Source: Sarcomyxa edulis
Lineage: Eukaryota > Basidiomycota > Agaricomycetes > Agaricales > Mycenaceae
DNA length: 64,000 bases
Reading direction: 5' to 3'
Assembly (NCBI GenBank): GCA_009761415.1
Contig: QUOL01000002.1
Location: forward strand, 1 to 64,000
In this document: positions 20,408-31,617 of the stretch, one piece after another
Layout of the letters: each line of letters opens with the position of its first letter
Numbering within the stretch: the first letter of the stretch is position 1
Program-made: the position numbers and the translations under genes
The notes under the pieces: generated by a model
The model's database searches: none
What the model was told of the DNA's origin: nothing
What the model saw: only the letters and a program-made list of their open reading frames with translations

Positions 20408-20470
20408 CGCCTTGCAGCGCCTGGCTGACGCCTAGTACTTGGCGATTGCAGCAATCGCCAAATTCTAAGG
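20408..20470 (+). repeat. Solo type-B'' terminal fragment
   Basis: GCG-rich lead similar to the sequence before the type-B hairpins, then a perfect hairpin with arms TTGGCGATTG and CAATCGCCAA around CAG (20439-20461), then ATTCTAAGG. The tail is shorter (9 nt) and ends TAAGG rather than TAGG, so it is the weakest member of the family. Confidence 0.5.
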
Positions 20471-20819
20471 TATAAGACTTCAACAGCCAGATGGTTGAAC
20501 CAAGTCTATATGTGTGAGAATGAGCAGATATAAGAAGCCAAGATAGATGGAGTAGAGATTGGTTTCTACAAGAGTGATACAGTGTAGGTGCAGTTTTGAG
20601 TCTATATGTGTGAGAGTTGGCAGATATAAAATGTACATATCTTGAGACAGAACACATCTGATGGAATAGGGAATTTCAATTCCCCTTTTCCAAGAAATCA
20701 CTCGTGTGTTGGAATAGGGGGCTAAATAATGCCCTATTCCACAGATTTTTTGCCAAATTAGGCCCAATTAGGCCAAAAAAGATGGAATAGGGTACCCTAT
20801 TCCAGGATCAGAAGGATAG
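20471..20819 (+). repeat. Module E5, type-C' element
   Basis: About 350 bp, non-coding. It contains a second inverted repeat TGGAATAGGG/CCCTATTCCA (20710-20741, 12-nt loop) and ends with the palindrome GGAATAGGGTACCCTATTCC (20784-20803) and a tail ending GGATAG at 20819. The next module begins immediately. The last 58 bp match the E2 fragment and its lead. Confidence 0.65.
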
Positions 20820-21779
20820 TTTTGAGTTGACAGCTAATTCCTAGTCTTTGGGAGTCTGCAGCATGATATTGATCCCCCTGAGGGCAGACCCGGTAGCATT
20901 TCAATAGTTCGCTGGCTTGGAAAATGAATTATCTGACCGTGGGAAAGTACGATAATCTGTATATACCATCATGATCGGAATCATCAGGTTTCCTAGGTAG
21001 GTTTTTTTTTTTAAACCTGAATGTCAAAACCCGTGTAATACGGCAGATGATACCAAAGTGATACCATTGATACCAAACTTGATACCATTTGATACCAGCT
21101 TAATAGTGAGCAGGACTGGCTGAACCAATATACACCAAAATTTGAGGGTGCAGAGATATACCCTATCCAATGAACTCCTCAAATTCCCACGGTCATCGGA
21201 TGCTATATAGTGGCAGCGCAGCCTCTTTAATATTCCAAATCTCAATTTAACGATTATTTTGGTATAAAACGAGCTGTGCCTCTGCCTATACTCAGCCCAA
21301 AAATATGAAACTTTGTGTGGAGTATCCGATGATGTATCCAAACATATTCCAAAGAGAAAGTATGCAAACGTACATGTTCTCACTTCACTCGGTGCCCCCT
21401 ATCATTGAGATTCTTCCCAAATCCAAATCAGCTCTAGCGGGGTGGGATATATAGGTACCTCATAAATCTCTCTGGTTTAGGTGTTCTTTATATCCCAAAA
21501 ATACATACCATTCAAAAAAATAGTGAAATTCCCCAGGCGCGGGTCAGCGCAGCATTTCGGTATCGGATGAAAAGTGCTTACGCCTGCTCTGTGGAAATGA
21601 GGCTATTATATATTAAGGGTATATACATATAGGTGAAAATTTTATATTTTCCGAAAGCTGAGATGCGTGCGCTCACTTTCTGATACTTTTTATGACATTT
21701 GGATACAGGCGCAGGTCAGCGCAGCTCAATTCCCAAAAGTTTTGCCAATGCCCCATTGGCAAAATTCCAAGAAGATAGG
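20820..21779 (+). repeat. Module E6, full-length type-B element (~0.96 kb)
   Basis: This starts TTTTGAGTTGACAGCTAATTCC directly after TAG and ends with hairpin arms TTTTGCCAATG/CATTGGCAAAA (21740-21764), 15 nt and TAGG. It is a diverged homologue of E1. Its last 70 bp recur alone at 10574-10643. The minus-strand open frame 21024-21383 is not preserved in E1 and I do not treat it as a gene. Confidence 0.72.
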
Positions 21780-22570
21780 CTTCATCCCTGTTTCACTTGC
21801 GTTTTGACCGTTCTTTGTCTTGATCGTCTTGTATCGGTCTGTCCACTTTCATGGTTCGCTCTTTGATCTGATATTTTTGCGTCTCTGATGCATACACTTC
21901 ATCTCGATCTTGGGATTGCACGGCTGAAGGTTGGTCTGCCTTCTTGTCTTGCCTCTCAGAGTCAGTCTCTGTTTTTGTCGCAACTGATGCGTTGACCGTT
22001 CACTTTGGTCTTTGTCTCGCGCTTGGTGGATGGTTGACGTCTTCTCCACTTCGATGGTTCCCTCTTTGATACCTGATTTTTACTTCTCACTCAGACACGC
22101 CTTGTCACTAGCTTTTGCGTTTTTTGATGTTTCCAAATAACAAGCCAGTGTCTTATTTGAAAAATGCTCTGGTTCCCTCTCTGATCCCTGATTTTTACTT
22201 GTCTCTCTCAGACACGTCTTGGTAGTCGCTTTTGCATTCTTGGATGTTCCAAATAACAAGCCAGTGTCTTATTTGGAAAATGCTCTGGTTCCCTCTTTGA
22301 TCCCTGATTTTTACTTGTCTCTCTCAGACACGTCTTGGTAGTCGCTTTTGCATTCTTGGATGTTCCAAATAACAAGCCAGTGTCTTATTTGGAAAATGCT
22401 CTGGCTCCTACTGTTGTGTCAAAGAACGCCCTATTCCGTCACAAAACACCCTATTCCGTGACATTTCGTGACTGAACGCCCTATTCCGTCACCTTTTTCG
22501 TCCGTTTTGCCTTGAAATGACCTCGGGGTTAGTGGAATAGGGCGCCCTATTCCCGGATAAGAAACATAGG
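21780..22570 (+). repeat. Module E7, 5'-truncated type-C element
   Basis: From CTTCATCCCTG this matches E3 closely but lacks the first ~37 bp of E3. It has three ~120-bp internal repeats where E3 has two, and three 18-bp ACGCCCTATTCCG units where E3 has five. It ends with the palindrome GGAATAGGGCGCCCTATTCC (22534-22553) and a 17-nt tail with TAGG at 22570. The next base is inside an intron of the transposase gene. Confidence 0.78.
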
Positions 22571-25009
22571 AACATACCATAAGGAACTCCTCGAAATCAC
22601 GAGCAGCGAGTTTCATAGCAGAGACATCTGTGGCAAACCTTCGGATAGTATCTCTTCCAAAGGTAGATATCTTACGATAGCTAGATTGATGTGTTATTAT
22701 AGGTAAGAAGAACCAAGTAATTGTACGAACCGTTCATTGAGGAGAGAGACTTTGTCAGATCCAACAGCGTAAAGGATACGAATAAGATGCGTGAACACAG
22801 ACTTCCAGACACCTAGCTCAAATTCGTGAAGGAAATCCGGAACAAACATCCCGTAAAAATTGAATCCATGGACGAGAAGTTTCGAAAAGGCATTCTGTTT
22901 AGTAGAATGAGTCAAGTCTGACTAGTACGGAGAGCATGAAAACGTACGCGAGTAGGTACAAGAGAGGTCGGTTTCATAATCCGTTCAACAGCAGCGCCAG
23001 TGACTAATCGGCCGGTATCAAAAATCCAGGTTCGCACGGTTTCAATTTTCTTCTGTAGCCATGTAGAATCGACTCGTTGATTGCGTACATCTTCACGTCG
23101 GCGCATGTCACGTTTGGAGCCCATCTGGTAGATCTGGTCTTTTGGTATCAAGCAGCGAGGACATGGGCAGCCACCGAGATATTTGATGGTAGCGAGTAGT
23201 ACTCTGATAGAGCTAGTTTAGTAGAATAGAGACCATGAAAAGAAATGGACAAACTTCTCTGGATAATCGGCAGCATAGGTGAAAAAGCGAGGGAAGATGA
23301 GACGTGTGACACCATCGTAGCATTTGATCTTTTCGCCGTGGACCCATGCGTGGATAAAGGCAGGCGTGAGGAGTTTATCCCATACACCATGCATCAGCTC
23401 ACGCTTGAGATGTGTGGCTGTCGGCGCTTTGTGGAATTTTTCACGGTAAGCTTCATTTATAGAGTCAGGAAGCTATGAATAACACATCGTTTAGTGAAGG
23501 ATTGGCTCGATCAAGTGGTTCGAACATACGGAGGGGATATACGCTTGATGGTGACAAGAATGCGACGTTGGTTTGGCACGAATATATTTTGACAAGTTGC
23601 CGAAGAACGTATACAGCGGCCAGAGCGACGCGGTTCCAAAGTTTGCAAGATGAGTAGAATCTGACCAGAACATGTACGCCGCAATGACTGTCTCAAGGTT
23701 AGGATGTGCAGGTAGCGCACGGTGAGCTTCGAGCATCGCCGGTGATGTGTATAATTCACCGTATGTTCGCTCGTGTCCCGGGGGGGGCTCAGGAATACCA
23801 GACGTCTCGTAACATGGTGCTGGTGTAGTTGTGGAGTGGGAAGGGTCAGTGGGGTCATGAGTAGGATCCCAAAACTGATCGAACGGTGTCAAATGGTAAC
23901 GTAGAAACTCCTCGCTTTGGAACGCTTCCTTCATGACATCAAGAAGAGGCCGGATAAGAACCCCCTCCACCTTGAAGACCGCAGCATCCTTTTCTGCACG
24001 CTTGACCTTGGGCCCAGGTAGAGGGATTTCGATTGTAACGGTCTCCCAGCCATCTCGAAGCTCAGGTGTATCAGAGTCCAAGTGACCTGGAGGACCAAGC
24101 GGCACCTGAGCGTCTATGTTATCTCCGTCGACAGGCTGTTGGTCAAAATCCTTGTCCAATCGTGCATGTTCACGGTTCGCACTAAACCCGCGTAGATCGG
24201 AAACCTTGAAATCTTCCTTTAGAAGGACATCCTGTACAAGACGGTCCAATTCACCGGCAGATTTGAGGTTGGATCCGTTGTGAAACCAGCACATGAGACG
24301 AGCGGTCGAGGCATTTAATAAGGGAGCAAAGATCGACTCGGATGGATTAGCTTCTGACGACGGGATATGGGGTGGTTCATTCGAGGGAGGTTTTGCGGTC
24401 AAAAAATTGGGAGAATCGCAAAGGTCGTCCAAGGATATACCTGCATCCGGATCGTGGGTTGGTTTCTGCGGGTATATTTTGTAAAGCCCAGCACGATTGA
24501 CTTCAGTCTGGAAGCAGACAGGTGGTGGATTAACGGCAGCGGCAGGCGCATTAGTTGCTTGATTGACAGGGCTTGGTGCACGAGGAGCGTTTGCGAGAGC
24601 AGAAGGAGCTGGTGGCATGATATCGAGATATCGCTTTGGCAGCTTCTTTTGACGGCGTAAGTGTTCTCTCGGTCCAACAGGAGGAGAGGGTGGTGCGGGA
24701 GAGACATGTGGACTCGGAGACGGCGGGTCAACGTCCATCATATCCTAAGTGTAGATGAGCCATGTAAAACGATGAACAAGCTGCGAATAGTCTTACGTTG
24801 TTGGAGTTTTGAGCTGCGCCATCATCAACGTTCACCCCAGGCGCCGCACGGGGAGCCGATTCATCGTTGTCGACAGATCCTATAGCGTCTTCGTGCGATC
24901 TCTTCAGTGGAGCCCGTGAAGCCCTAGCTTGAGCTATGCATTTGCGTTGGTAAATATTAAGGCCGTGCGGTGTACTGTAGTCTTTTCCGCAGATATTACA
25001 CAAAACCAT
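22571..25009 (-). pseudogene. Plavaka-type transposase, 3' end lost
   Basis: Starts with ATG at 25009. Exon 1 (25009-24797) encodes a C2H2-like finger, CNICGKDYSTPHGLNIYQRKC. Exon 2 starts at 24744 in phase and holds the proline-rich linker and the conserved Plavaka core (YMFWSDSTHLANFGTASLWPLY, FGNLSKYIRAKPTSH). Later exons continue the family pattern: KRELMHGVWDKLL, FTYAADYPEK, GGCPCPRCLIPKDQIY, then FVPDFLHEFELGVWKSVFTHLIRILYA, then GRDTIRRFATDVSAM and ARDFEEFL. The sequence ends right after the next splice donor (GTATGTTCC) at the TAGG of module E7. The C-terminal part of the transposase and the element's far end are missing. Introns are short and in phase, so the remaining part looks otherwise intact. 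Plavaka elements belong to the CACTA-like DNA transposons common in Agaricomycetes. Confidence 0.85.
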
Positions 25010-26570
25010 GAGTAAAATGAAGAGCAATGCACTCAGGTGCATCCCGATATCGAGGACTCCCCAGTCAGACTGGAGAAGAGGGTGGGGTTGGAGAGAAAGG
25101 GCGAAAAAACCTGGTTGAAAAAAAGAAGTCGATGAAAAGGCTCGGATCAAACGTTCGGAGTCGGAGTCATCTCTTTAGAGACGAATATGCTCAGATAAGG
25201 CCTATTGACAAGATGGTGCTGGGGGTAAATATCTGGCAGGGGACTGAGACAGAAATTGAGAAGAATTATATTTCGCGGACAATAATGACAAGAATCGAGA
25301 CCTGGGAACGCGAGAGATGTCGAGATCGAGTGAGAGTTCAAGAGTAAGCCGTGATCCTAAGTCCCAAGGGCTCGAAGTCAAACGGATGCTCCTGAGAGAG
25401 GCATCAGCCGTGAACAATACGCAGGCGACGTTACACGGTTAAGTAGATATCTAGGCTACGACAAGTGGTGGAGACGCACCCTTGCACCGTTTCGGATATG
25501 CTTGAATATGTCTCTGTGGTGCGTCAGGCCACGGTCTTTGCTGAGACGGTACACGAGGCTCACAAATCCTCGCGAAGGTACAATAGCGCGATGGAGGCTG
25601 GTGAGCGCTCGCTGTGTTTTTGATGATCTCGTCATAGCTTGAAAACAAAAGTCAGATCTCGGGACGGCCCGATACTCTTGCCGCCGTTCGTGACGGTCAC
25701 AAACCGTCACGACGATTCCGCACTTTTGCTGATGAACTTGCAACTTGCTTGCGACCACTCAGCTGCAGTTCATCGTGACATCCCCCGCTATGTCTTTCTC
25801 TGTCGTATCCTCTGCTCTAAGTAATCCGGAACCAGCTCGAATACCTACACTCGAAAGGATTCACGGCATGTTGTCCAGTTCACATTTTGTAGCCACCGAA
25901 TCGACTTTCCACAGGACACAGCGTAACTTTCGTCTTGACAGGTCCTATTTCTTGGAGACCGAGGTCTTGGATATCTTCTGTCCGACGCGTTTATTTGCTG
26001 GCCCAATACTAGTCAACGATTCGACCAGTCGCCTTCGATGACAGACTCCATTATGCATGCTTGTGCACACCGAAACTCTAGGACGTCTTCTTCTCCAGCG
26101 AAGCCAACATCGGTTCAGTCAATCTTGGACGGAAACACTAGGTCGTCATGCCACTACGTTGACTATGTGCGGCGCTAATTCAAACTACCGTCACCTTCCA
26201 ACTGACCGCCAATCATCGAAGCTTCATCTGTTCTATCTTTTTGTGTTCTCAGTGCTGCTCTTGGCTCTCTTGTATTGGCTTTTACTGAAAATCAAATCCC
26301 TGTTTTTGACCGCAAGAGAATCAACACGACATCGATATCTCTACCGTCCTGTCTCGCTCAAGTGTCTAACTAGAAGTAGTTCTCGTTATGCCGACAATTC
26401 TTAGCTGGTGCGGGCATAGGTACTAGTCGTTCATAATCATGACGCAGAGTGTCTCCGAGCATATTCCGGGCGCTTCGTCCAGTTAAACGCTCAAGCTGCG
26501 ATGTTCTCACCTCCTTCTAACTAATATTAACCACATCCCACCACCGTTCTTCCGTCCTTCTTCGTCTTGA
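25010..26570. other. Gene-free boundary between subtelomere and chromosome arm
   Basis: No open frame here resembles a known family. A frame at 26057-26404 (+) contains one hydrophobic stretch (FVFSVLLLALLYWLLL) but no other support. The last ~100 bp is the likely promoter of the dehydrogenase gene. Confidence 0.4.
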
Positions 26571-27564
26571 ATGGCTAAAGCAGATAAATATGTAGCCCTG
26601 GACGGCTTGCATGCCGTCGTCACTGGTGAGCAAAACCATTCGCATCGCACGGAAAAGACGCTGTGTTCATCAATATCTCTATCTCGACAGGCGGCAATAC
26701 AGGTATCGGCCTCATCATCACCTCGATGCTCCTCGAATCAGGCGCGAGAGTCAGCATCCTGAACACAAACCCCACAAACGCTGCGTCAGCAGTCAGAACA
26801 CTCAGAGCCACAAACCCCTCATACGAGATCAACGCAGTCCAATGCGACGTCTCCAACTACGCATCCGTACTCTCAGCCTTCCACTCCTGCTTCTCCAAGT
26901 ACGGAACCATCGACATCGTCATCGCAAACGCAGGTATCAACGAAGAATCTAATCCCTCCCACAACTTCCTCACCCCACAGAGCTCTTTATCCCCAGACTC
27001 CCCACCTCCGCTTCGAGCGCTAGACGTCAATCTCGTCGGGTGCCTCCACACCGTTTACGCGGGGTTATTTCACATCAGAAAAAATACCGGTGGAAGAGGC
27101 GGGAGTATTCTCTGCACTTCGAGTAACGCAGGGATCTATCCGTTCCCCTTCGCTCCCGTCTACGCAGCATCCAAGCACGCGATAGTGGGTTTTGTGAGAA
27201 GCGTAGCTCCGTCATTGGAACCAGAGAATATCACCATTAACGCCATCACGCCGTCTCTCGTCCGTGAGCATTAACAATCAATCTCAAAGTCGCTCGTTGA
27301 TCGTTCTCTGCAGGAACGACTATCGTAAACCCAGAACTCTTCAAGAACATGATCGAAATACCTCCCTCCCTCGTCGCCTCAGCCGTCAAGGAACTCGTCA
27401 CCAATCGTTCACTCACTGGCAGGATTACCGAGATAGCGTCCGAGGGGGAACATGGATGTCTATTCGTGGATCCTCCTGGGTTCCCGAACGATATGACGAG
27501 GCATAATCTCGAGGAGTTTTTGAAACTGGCAGGTGTGGAGGTTCAGCAGACTGTACGATCTTAG
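26571..27564 (+). CDS. Short-chain dehydrogenase/reductase (copy 1)
   Basis: Three exons, 26571-26625, 26691-27263 and 27314-27564, give a 292-residue protein with consistent phase-1 junctions. It has the NAD(P)-binding glycine motif TGGNTGIG (spanning intron 1), IANAGIN, the active-site serine context CTSSNAG and the YAASK tyrosine/lysine pair, so the catalytic set is complete. Length and motifs fit classical single-domain SDR enzymes; fungal relatives are often labelled 15-hydroxyprostaglandin dehydrogenase-like, but substrate cannot be inferred. A paralogue with the same two intron positions lies on the opposite strand at 41064-42025. No neighbouring biosynthetic genes suggest a pathway. 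Confidence 0.9.
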
Positions 27565-28740
27565 TAAGTCAATACGATGAATAACATATCCTGACGGAGC
27601 AACGCGAGTGCACTGCACCTAGGTGCCGCTACCCAATTTTCGTACACTCCGAAGACGCCTCATAAGAGCTCGTGCCAGCGTAAAATGCACGGGGTCATCT
27701 AGTGTCAAGGCAAGTTCTCCGACAGTGTCGTATCTGAGGCTAAGTATTGTGGAGTCTCTCCATTCTAGATTGTTGGATCCGAATCTGATCAATAACAAGA
27801 CCATGCATGGTAGATACACCATGAAGTTCCCGTCTCATCGTTGACATCCCTCCCGTAAGCTGTGAAGTCTGGACGGTGGCGCGCACGTCGGGACTACAGA
27901 ATTCGCATCAAGAATGCCACATCCTACCTGTAAGAATGCACGAATCATCAGTGAATGACCGAGACGGACAGGCACGATAGAAACTCACAGCCTCGGATAG
28001 TGGGAAGGACATCAGTCGGATGGACCAGTTGTATCGGCGCCGAGTCTGTTCATCAGCTATTCATTACGCTCACAGAAGGTTAGATCGTGCCTTCAAGGAC
28101 TTGAACGATCCAGCAGCCGGCAACGTTGAAGTCATACCGGTTCGACACCTTGTCTTTAAATGACCTTAGCATCTCTTCGTCGCGCGGAAGGCGAGAGCAA
28201 GATCGAGGCTAAGTGGAGGGAAAATCAGACACAACGGGGAAAATGTACCGACTTTTCTACTGGACTTAGATGGCAGCTTGCTCGTGAACAGATAAGAGCG
28301 CCGTTTAGCATACCAAAGAATATGTCGATACACGAGGAACGCCCGAGATACTTGCTTGAGAGTGCCAGACGACAGCGACAACACGGCGGTCGCACTAGCA
28401 AATTCGCACTTGGTGCCTCAACGACTCAGAAATATCGCAGAGGGCATCTATTTAGCGTACATGCGAGTGTCTATATGTAAATGCAAGTCAAAAAGAAAGG
28501 CAGAGACTATACAATGGGTGCTTAGCTAAAGGAAAGTGGAAAGATAAATGAACATCGACAACAGATGGTGGCTTGACAGGGCAGAATCGTAAAACATGAC
28601 GTGAAATCCAAGCACTAAGGGAGATACGGTATGAGTGTGGTGCGTGTGTTGGGGCTACAGATTGTGATTGCGACAGATGTAGGGTGTAAAACAGACGTGC
28701 GAGTGCGAGAAGAAAAGAAAGAAAAGGCATGGCCTCTAGT
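27565..28740. other. Intergenic region
   Basis: Between the dehydrogenase and the ABC-F gene, which converge here. I see no recognisable gene, RNA or repeat. Confidence 0.4.
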
Positions 28741-31190
28741 TTAGGTCCTGCCTTTCGGAGCCGTCTTGCTGAAAAGTTTCGCCTTCTCAATAGCGGCGTT
28801 ACCTGCGGAAGGAACGGATATTGATTAGCTGAAAAGTCAATGGAGAAAGAGAGACGCATGAAGGACGTACTCTGCCTGACAAGGTTCTTCTTGTAATCGA
28901 TGATACTGATATCCTGCTTGGTGAGATTCTTGATCGTCTTGTCGGCAACCTCCCAAAGCTCTTCGGCGACTTGCGAAATGAGACCTGGCAGCAAGTTAAT
29001 AAAGGCGGAAGGTAGCGATCGCGGAAGACTAACGGAAATCGTGAGAAACAATGACTACGCCTCCTTCGAACTCCTTGATAGCTCTTGCGAGAGCATCGAT
29101 GGATTCCATGTCCAAATGATTCGTCGGTTCATCTGCGAGGAGATAAGCAGTTGCGCGTCAATAATATGTGAGAGTACGAACCAAGTAGGAGAATGTGAGG
29201 ATGCTCCATAGCAAGCTGGGCAAACACCACTCTGCGCAAAGGGACGTTAGCTAATCGCTCGCATGCGGACTAGACAACGTACCTGTTCCGCAGACCGTCA
29301 GACAATTGCTTGATAGGAGACGTTTGATGAGCGCCAGTAAGACCGAATCGTCCGAGCTGTGCGCGCCACGCCTGGAAAGCCGGAACGTCGCGTTATTAAA
29401 TTAAGGAACCGAAGAAGGGCTGACACGTACCATAATGTCCTTGTCTGGGAATTTTTGCGAGAACAGTTGCTGGAAGTACTCAATAGGGCTCTGTTCGTAT
29501 GGCAGTTGGTCCGCTGAGTGCTGAGAGTACTTGGCTAGTTTGAGAGCCGAGTGCTTGGAAACGGTTCCTTCGCAGGGTTGAAGGGCACCGGTGATAAGAT
29601 GGAGCAATGTGGACTTTCCTGTACCGTTGGCGCCGAGGATAGCTACTCGGGAGTCCATGCTGTGGAACGTTGGTGAATATGGAAAAATTGCGGATAGGGG
29701 TAGAGTGAAACTTACTCGATACCGAAAGAAAGTTTTTCATAAAGGTATTCTTCCTTCTTGCCAGAGTACGCGAACGCAACCTCGTCGAAGGCAATGATTG
29801 GAGGCGGAAGTTTCCGGACATCTTCGAAGTTGAACCTAGATCTCGAGGGTCAGCAACTAAGCGGTGGGGTGAAGTGTGAGAAGACATGCCTGAGAGGTTT
29901 CCCGACTTCGATCTTTTCGATCAAACCAGCAGCCTCCATCTTGTCGATGATCTTCTGCTTGGACTTGGCCTGACGCACAAGATTAGCGTACGTTCCGGCG
30001 GATGCAATGAATCTAAAAGGTTGTTGATTAGTTCAAGCGTCAAACGCGGTAACCGAAGACTTACTTTTTGATGTGTTGGATCTCATCCTGCTGTTTCTGG
30101 TACGCTTTCATCTGGTTGACCTCGTTCTCCTGCTTCGTTCGGACGTAGGTAGAGTAGTTACCGGTATAGTACACAAGTTTCTTCTTGGGTGTCAGGTCCA
30201 TGATGTTCGTGCAAACAGAGTCCATAAAATCTTGGGAGTGAGATGTGATGACGAGGATGTGATTATAAGTGGAAAGATAGGCCTCGAGCCATACGACGGC
30301 GCCAAGATCAAGATGATTCGTAGGCTCGTCGAGAAGGAGGAGATGCGGTTTGATAAAAAGCGCTCTGGCGAGAGCGACACGCATACGCCATCCACCGCTC
30401 ATGTCTTTGGTCGGTTTTTTCATCATGGTCTGCGTAAAGCCAAGACCGTGGAGGATGCTGCCGGCTTTGACTTCGAATGTGCTGGGGTCGAGCTCCTCGA
30501 GCTCTTCGTAGGCGGCATCGAGTGCTACATCGTCAACGTCGTCCGCTACGGAGAGTTCCTCGATGTAAGCTTCAAGCTTTGCGACTTTTATTTTCGCCGA
30601 AGCGACAATGAAGTCGACGGCGTTGACATCTGATGGCTCGGCTTCACCGCTGACCAGGTAAATATCAATGTGTTCCGGGATGTCGATATCTCGTGCACCG
30701 ATAGAGTTAAGGAAGGTGGACTGGCGAGCGAATTAGCGAACAAAAACAAAATAACAATCGCTTTGTCGCACCTTTCCTGAACCGTTCTCTCCCAAAAGAC
30801 CGTACCGCTGACCGTAATTGAGCGATATCTCGGCACCCTCGATAAGAAGACGACCGTGGAAGGAAAGAGTATAGGCGTCGATTTTGATATCACGACCTTT
30901 TACATCAGAGACTAATACGCCTGATGCGCTCCTGTGTAGAAATTTAGAGAAACTCGGAGAAAAAGATGGTCAAAAACATACCGATCTGTAGCAAGGTTCA
31001 ACTTGGCCATTGAAAGTAGATCCTCGGTGCTCGTAGCTGCGCTGCTGCCATTGAGAGGAGTGTTGAAAGAGCTACCGCTGACAGAGCCGGTCGGTGTCGA
31101 AGTCGAAGTGGACGCATCTCCGTTGATTCCAGCTGATTTCTTCGCAGCTTTTTCGGCGAGACGTTTCTGTTTTGATGCGGAGGGAGCCAT
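28741..31190 (-). CDS. ARB1: ABC-F ATPase, ARB1/ABCF2 type (ribosome biogenesis)
   Basis: ATG at 31190, TAA at 28743-28741, about nine exons. The protein starts [18 protein letters not shown], a basic N-terminal region, and has two ABC ATPase domains and no membrane segments. Domain 1 has GENGSGKST (split by an intron), signature [14 protein letters not shown] and Walker [13 protein letters not shown]. Domain 2 has GANGTGKST, signature [15 protein letters not shown] and a second DEPTNHLD, with IVSHDFRLI after it. The [11 protein letters not shown] signature and overall arrangement fit yeast Arb1 and animal ABCF2, soluble ATPases needed for assembly and export of both ribosomal subunits. It ends [10 protein letters not shown]. 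The gene looks intact and is transcribed in the same direction as the two genes upstream. Confidence 0.93.
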
Positions 31191-31617
31191 GATGTTTTAT
31201 ACTGCGATCAATTGAGAAAATTGAGGGAGTATTTCTGCGCTGGAAAGGGTAGAAATGGCAGATCGATGACTTGCAAATTTTTGGCCTCGAACGGAGTTTC
31301 AATTCATTGTGGCGGCCAATGGGTACAGCCACATTCAGATGCACCAACGGGTCTTTCGAATATATAAACCCCTTCGACTCGAGAAGGACTTTCCAGCTAG
31401 TAAACTGGAAATCTAATTGACAATCCATCTGGTATCCGCGCCGATTTAATTCGCAACCAAGAGATCAATAAGTGATTGTGATTGCCGTGTAGCGTACCAA
31501 CCCCACAGAGTCATACATAGAGACCGAAAGTACAAATTATACAAATGATGTTCACACTGCTGCCAGTGCATACCCGGGTTTGTGGCGTTGCCTGGTCCGT
31601 GTATGCCTCTTCCTTCA
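31191..31617. other. Intergenic region (ARB1 promoter side)
   Basis: This holds the 5' flank of the ABC-F gene and the 3' flank of the phosphatase gene. I see no additional gene. Confidence 0.4.

Noticed and set aside
22424..22490. CRISPR-like array from CCCTATTCCGTCAC repeats
   Set aside because: Repeats are about 18 bp with no unique spacers and alternate GTCAC/GTGAC; the organism is eukaryotic.
26611..26952. Arginine/histidine-rich plus-strand frame
   Set aside because: It overlaps the dehydrogenase exon in another frame; the dehydrogenase motifs show which frame is real.
30073..30633. 186-codon plus-strand frame
   Set aside because: It is antisense to the ARB1 coding exons and is a shadow of conserved ABC sequence.
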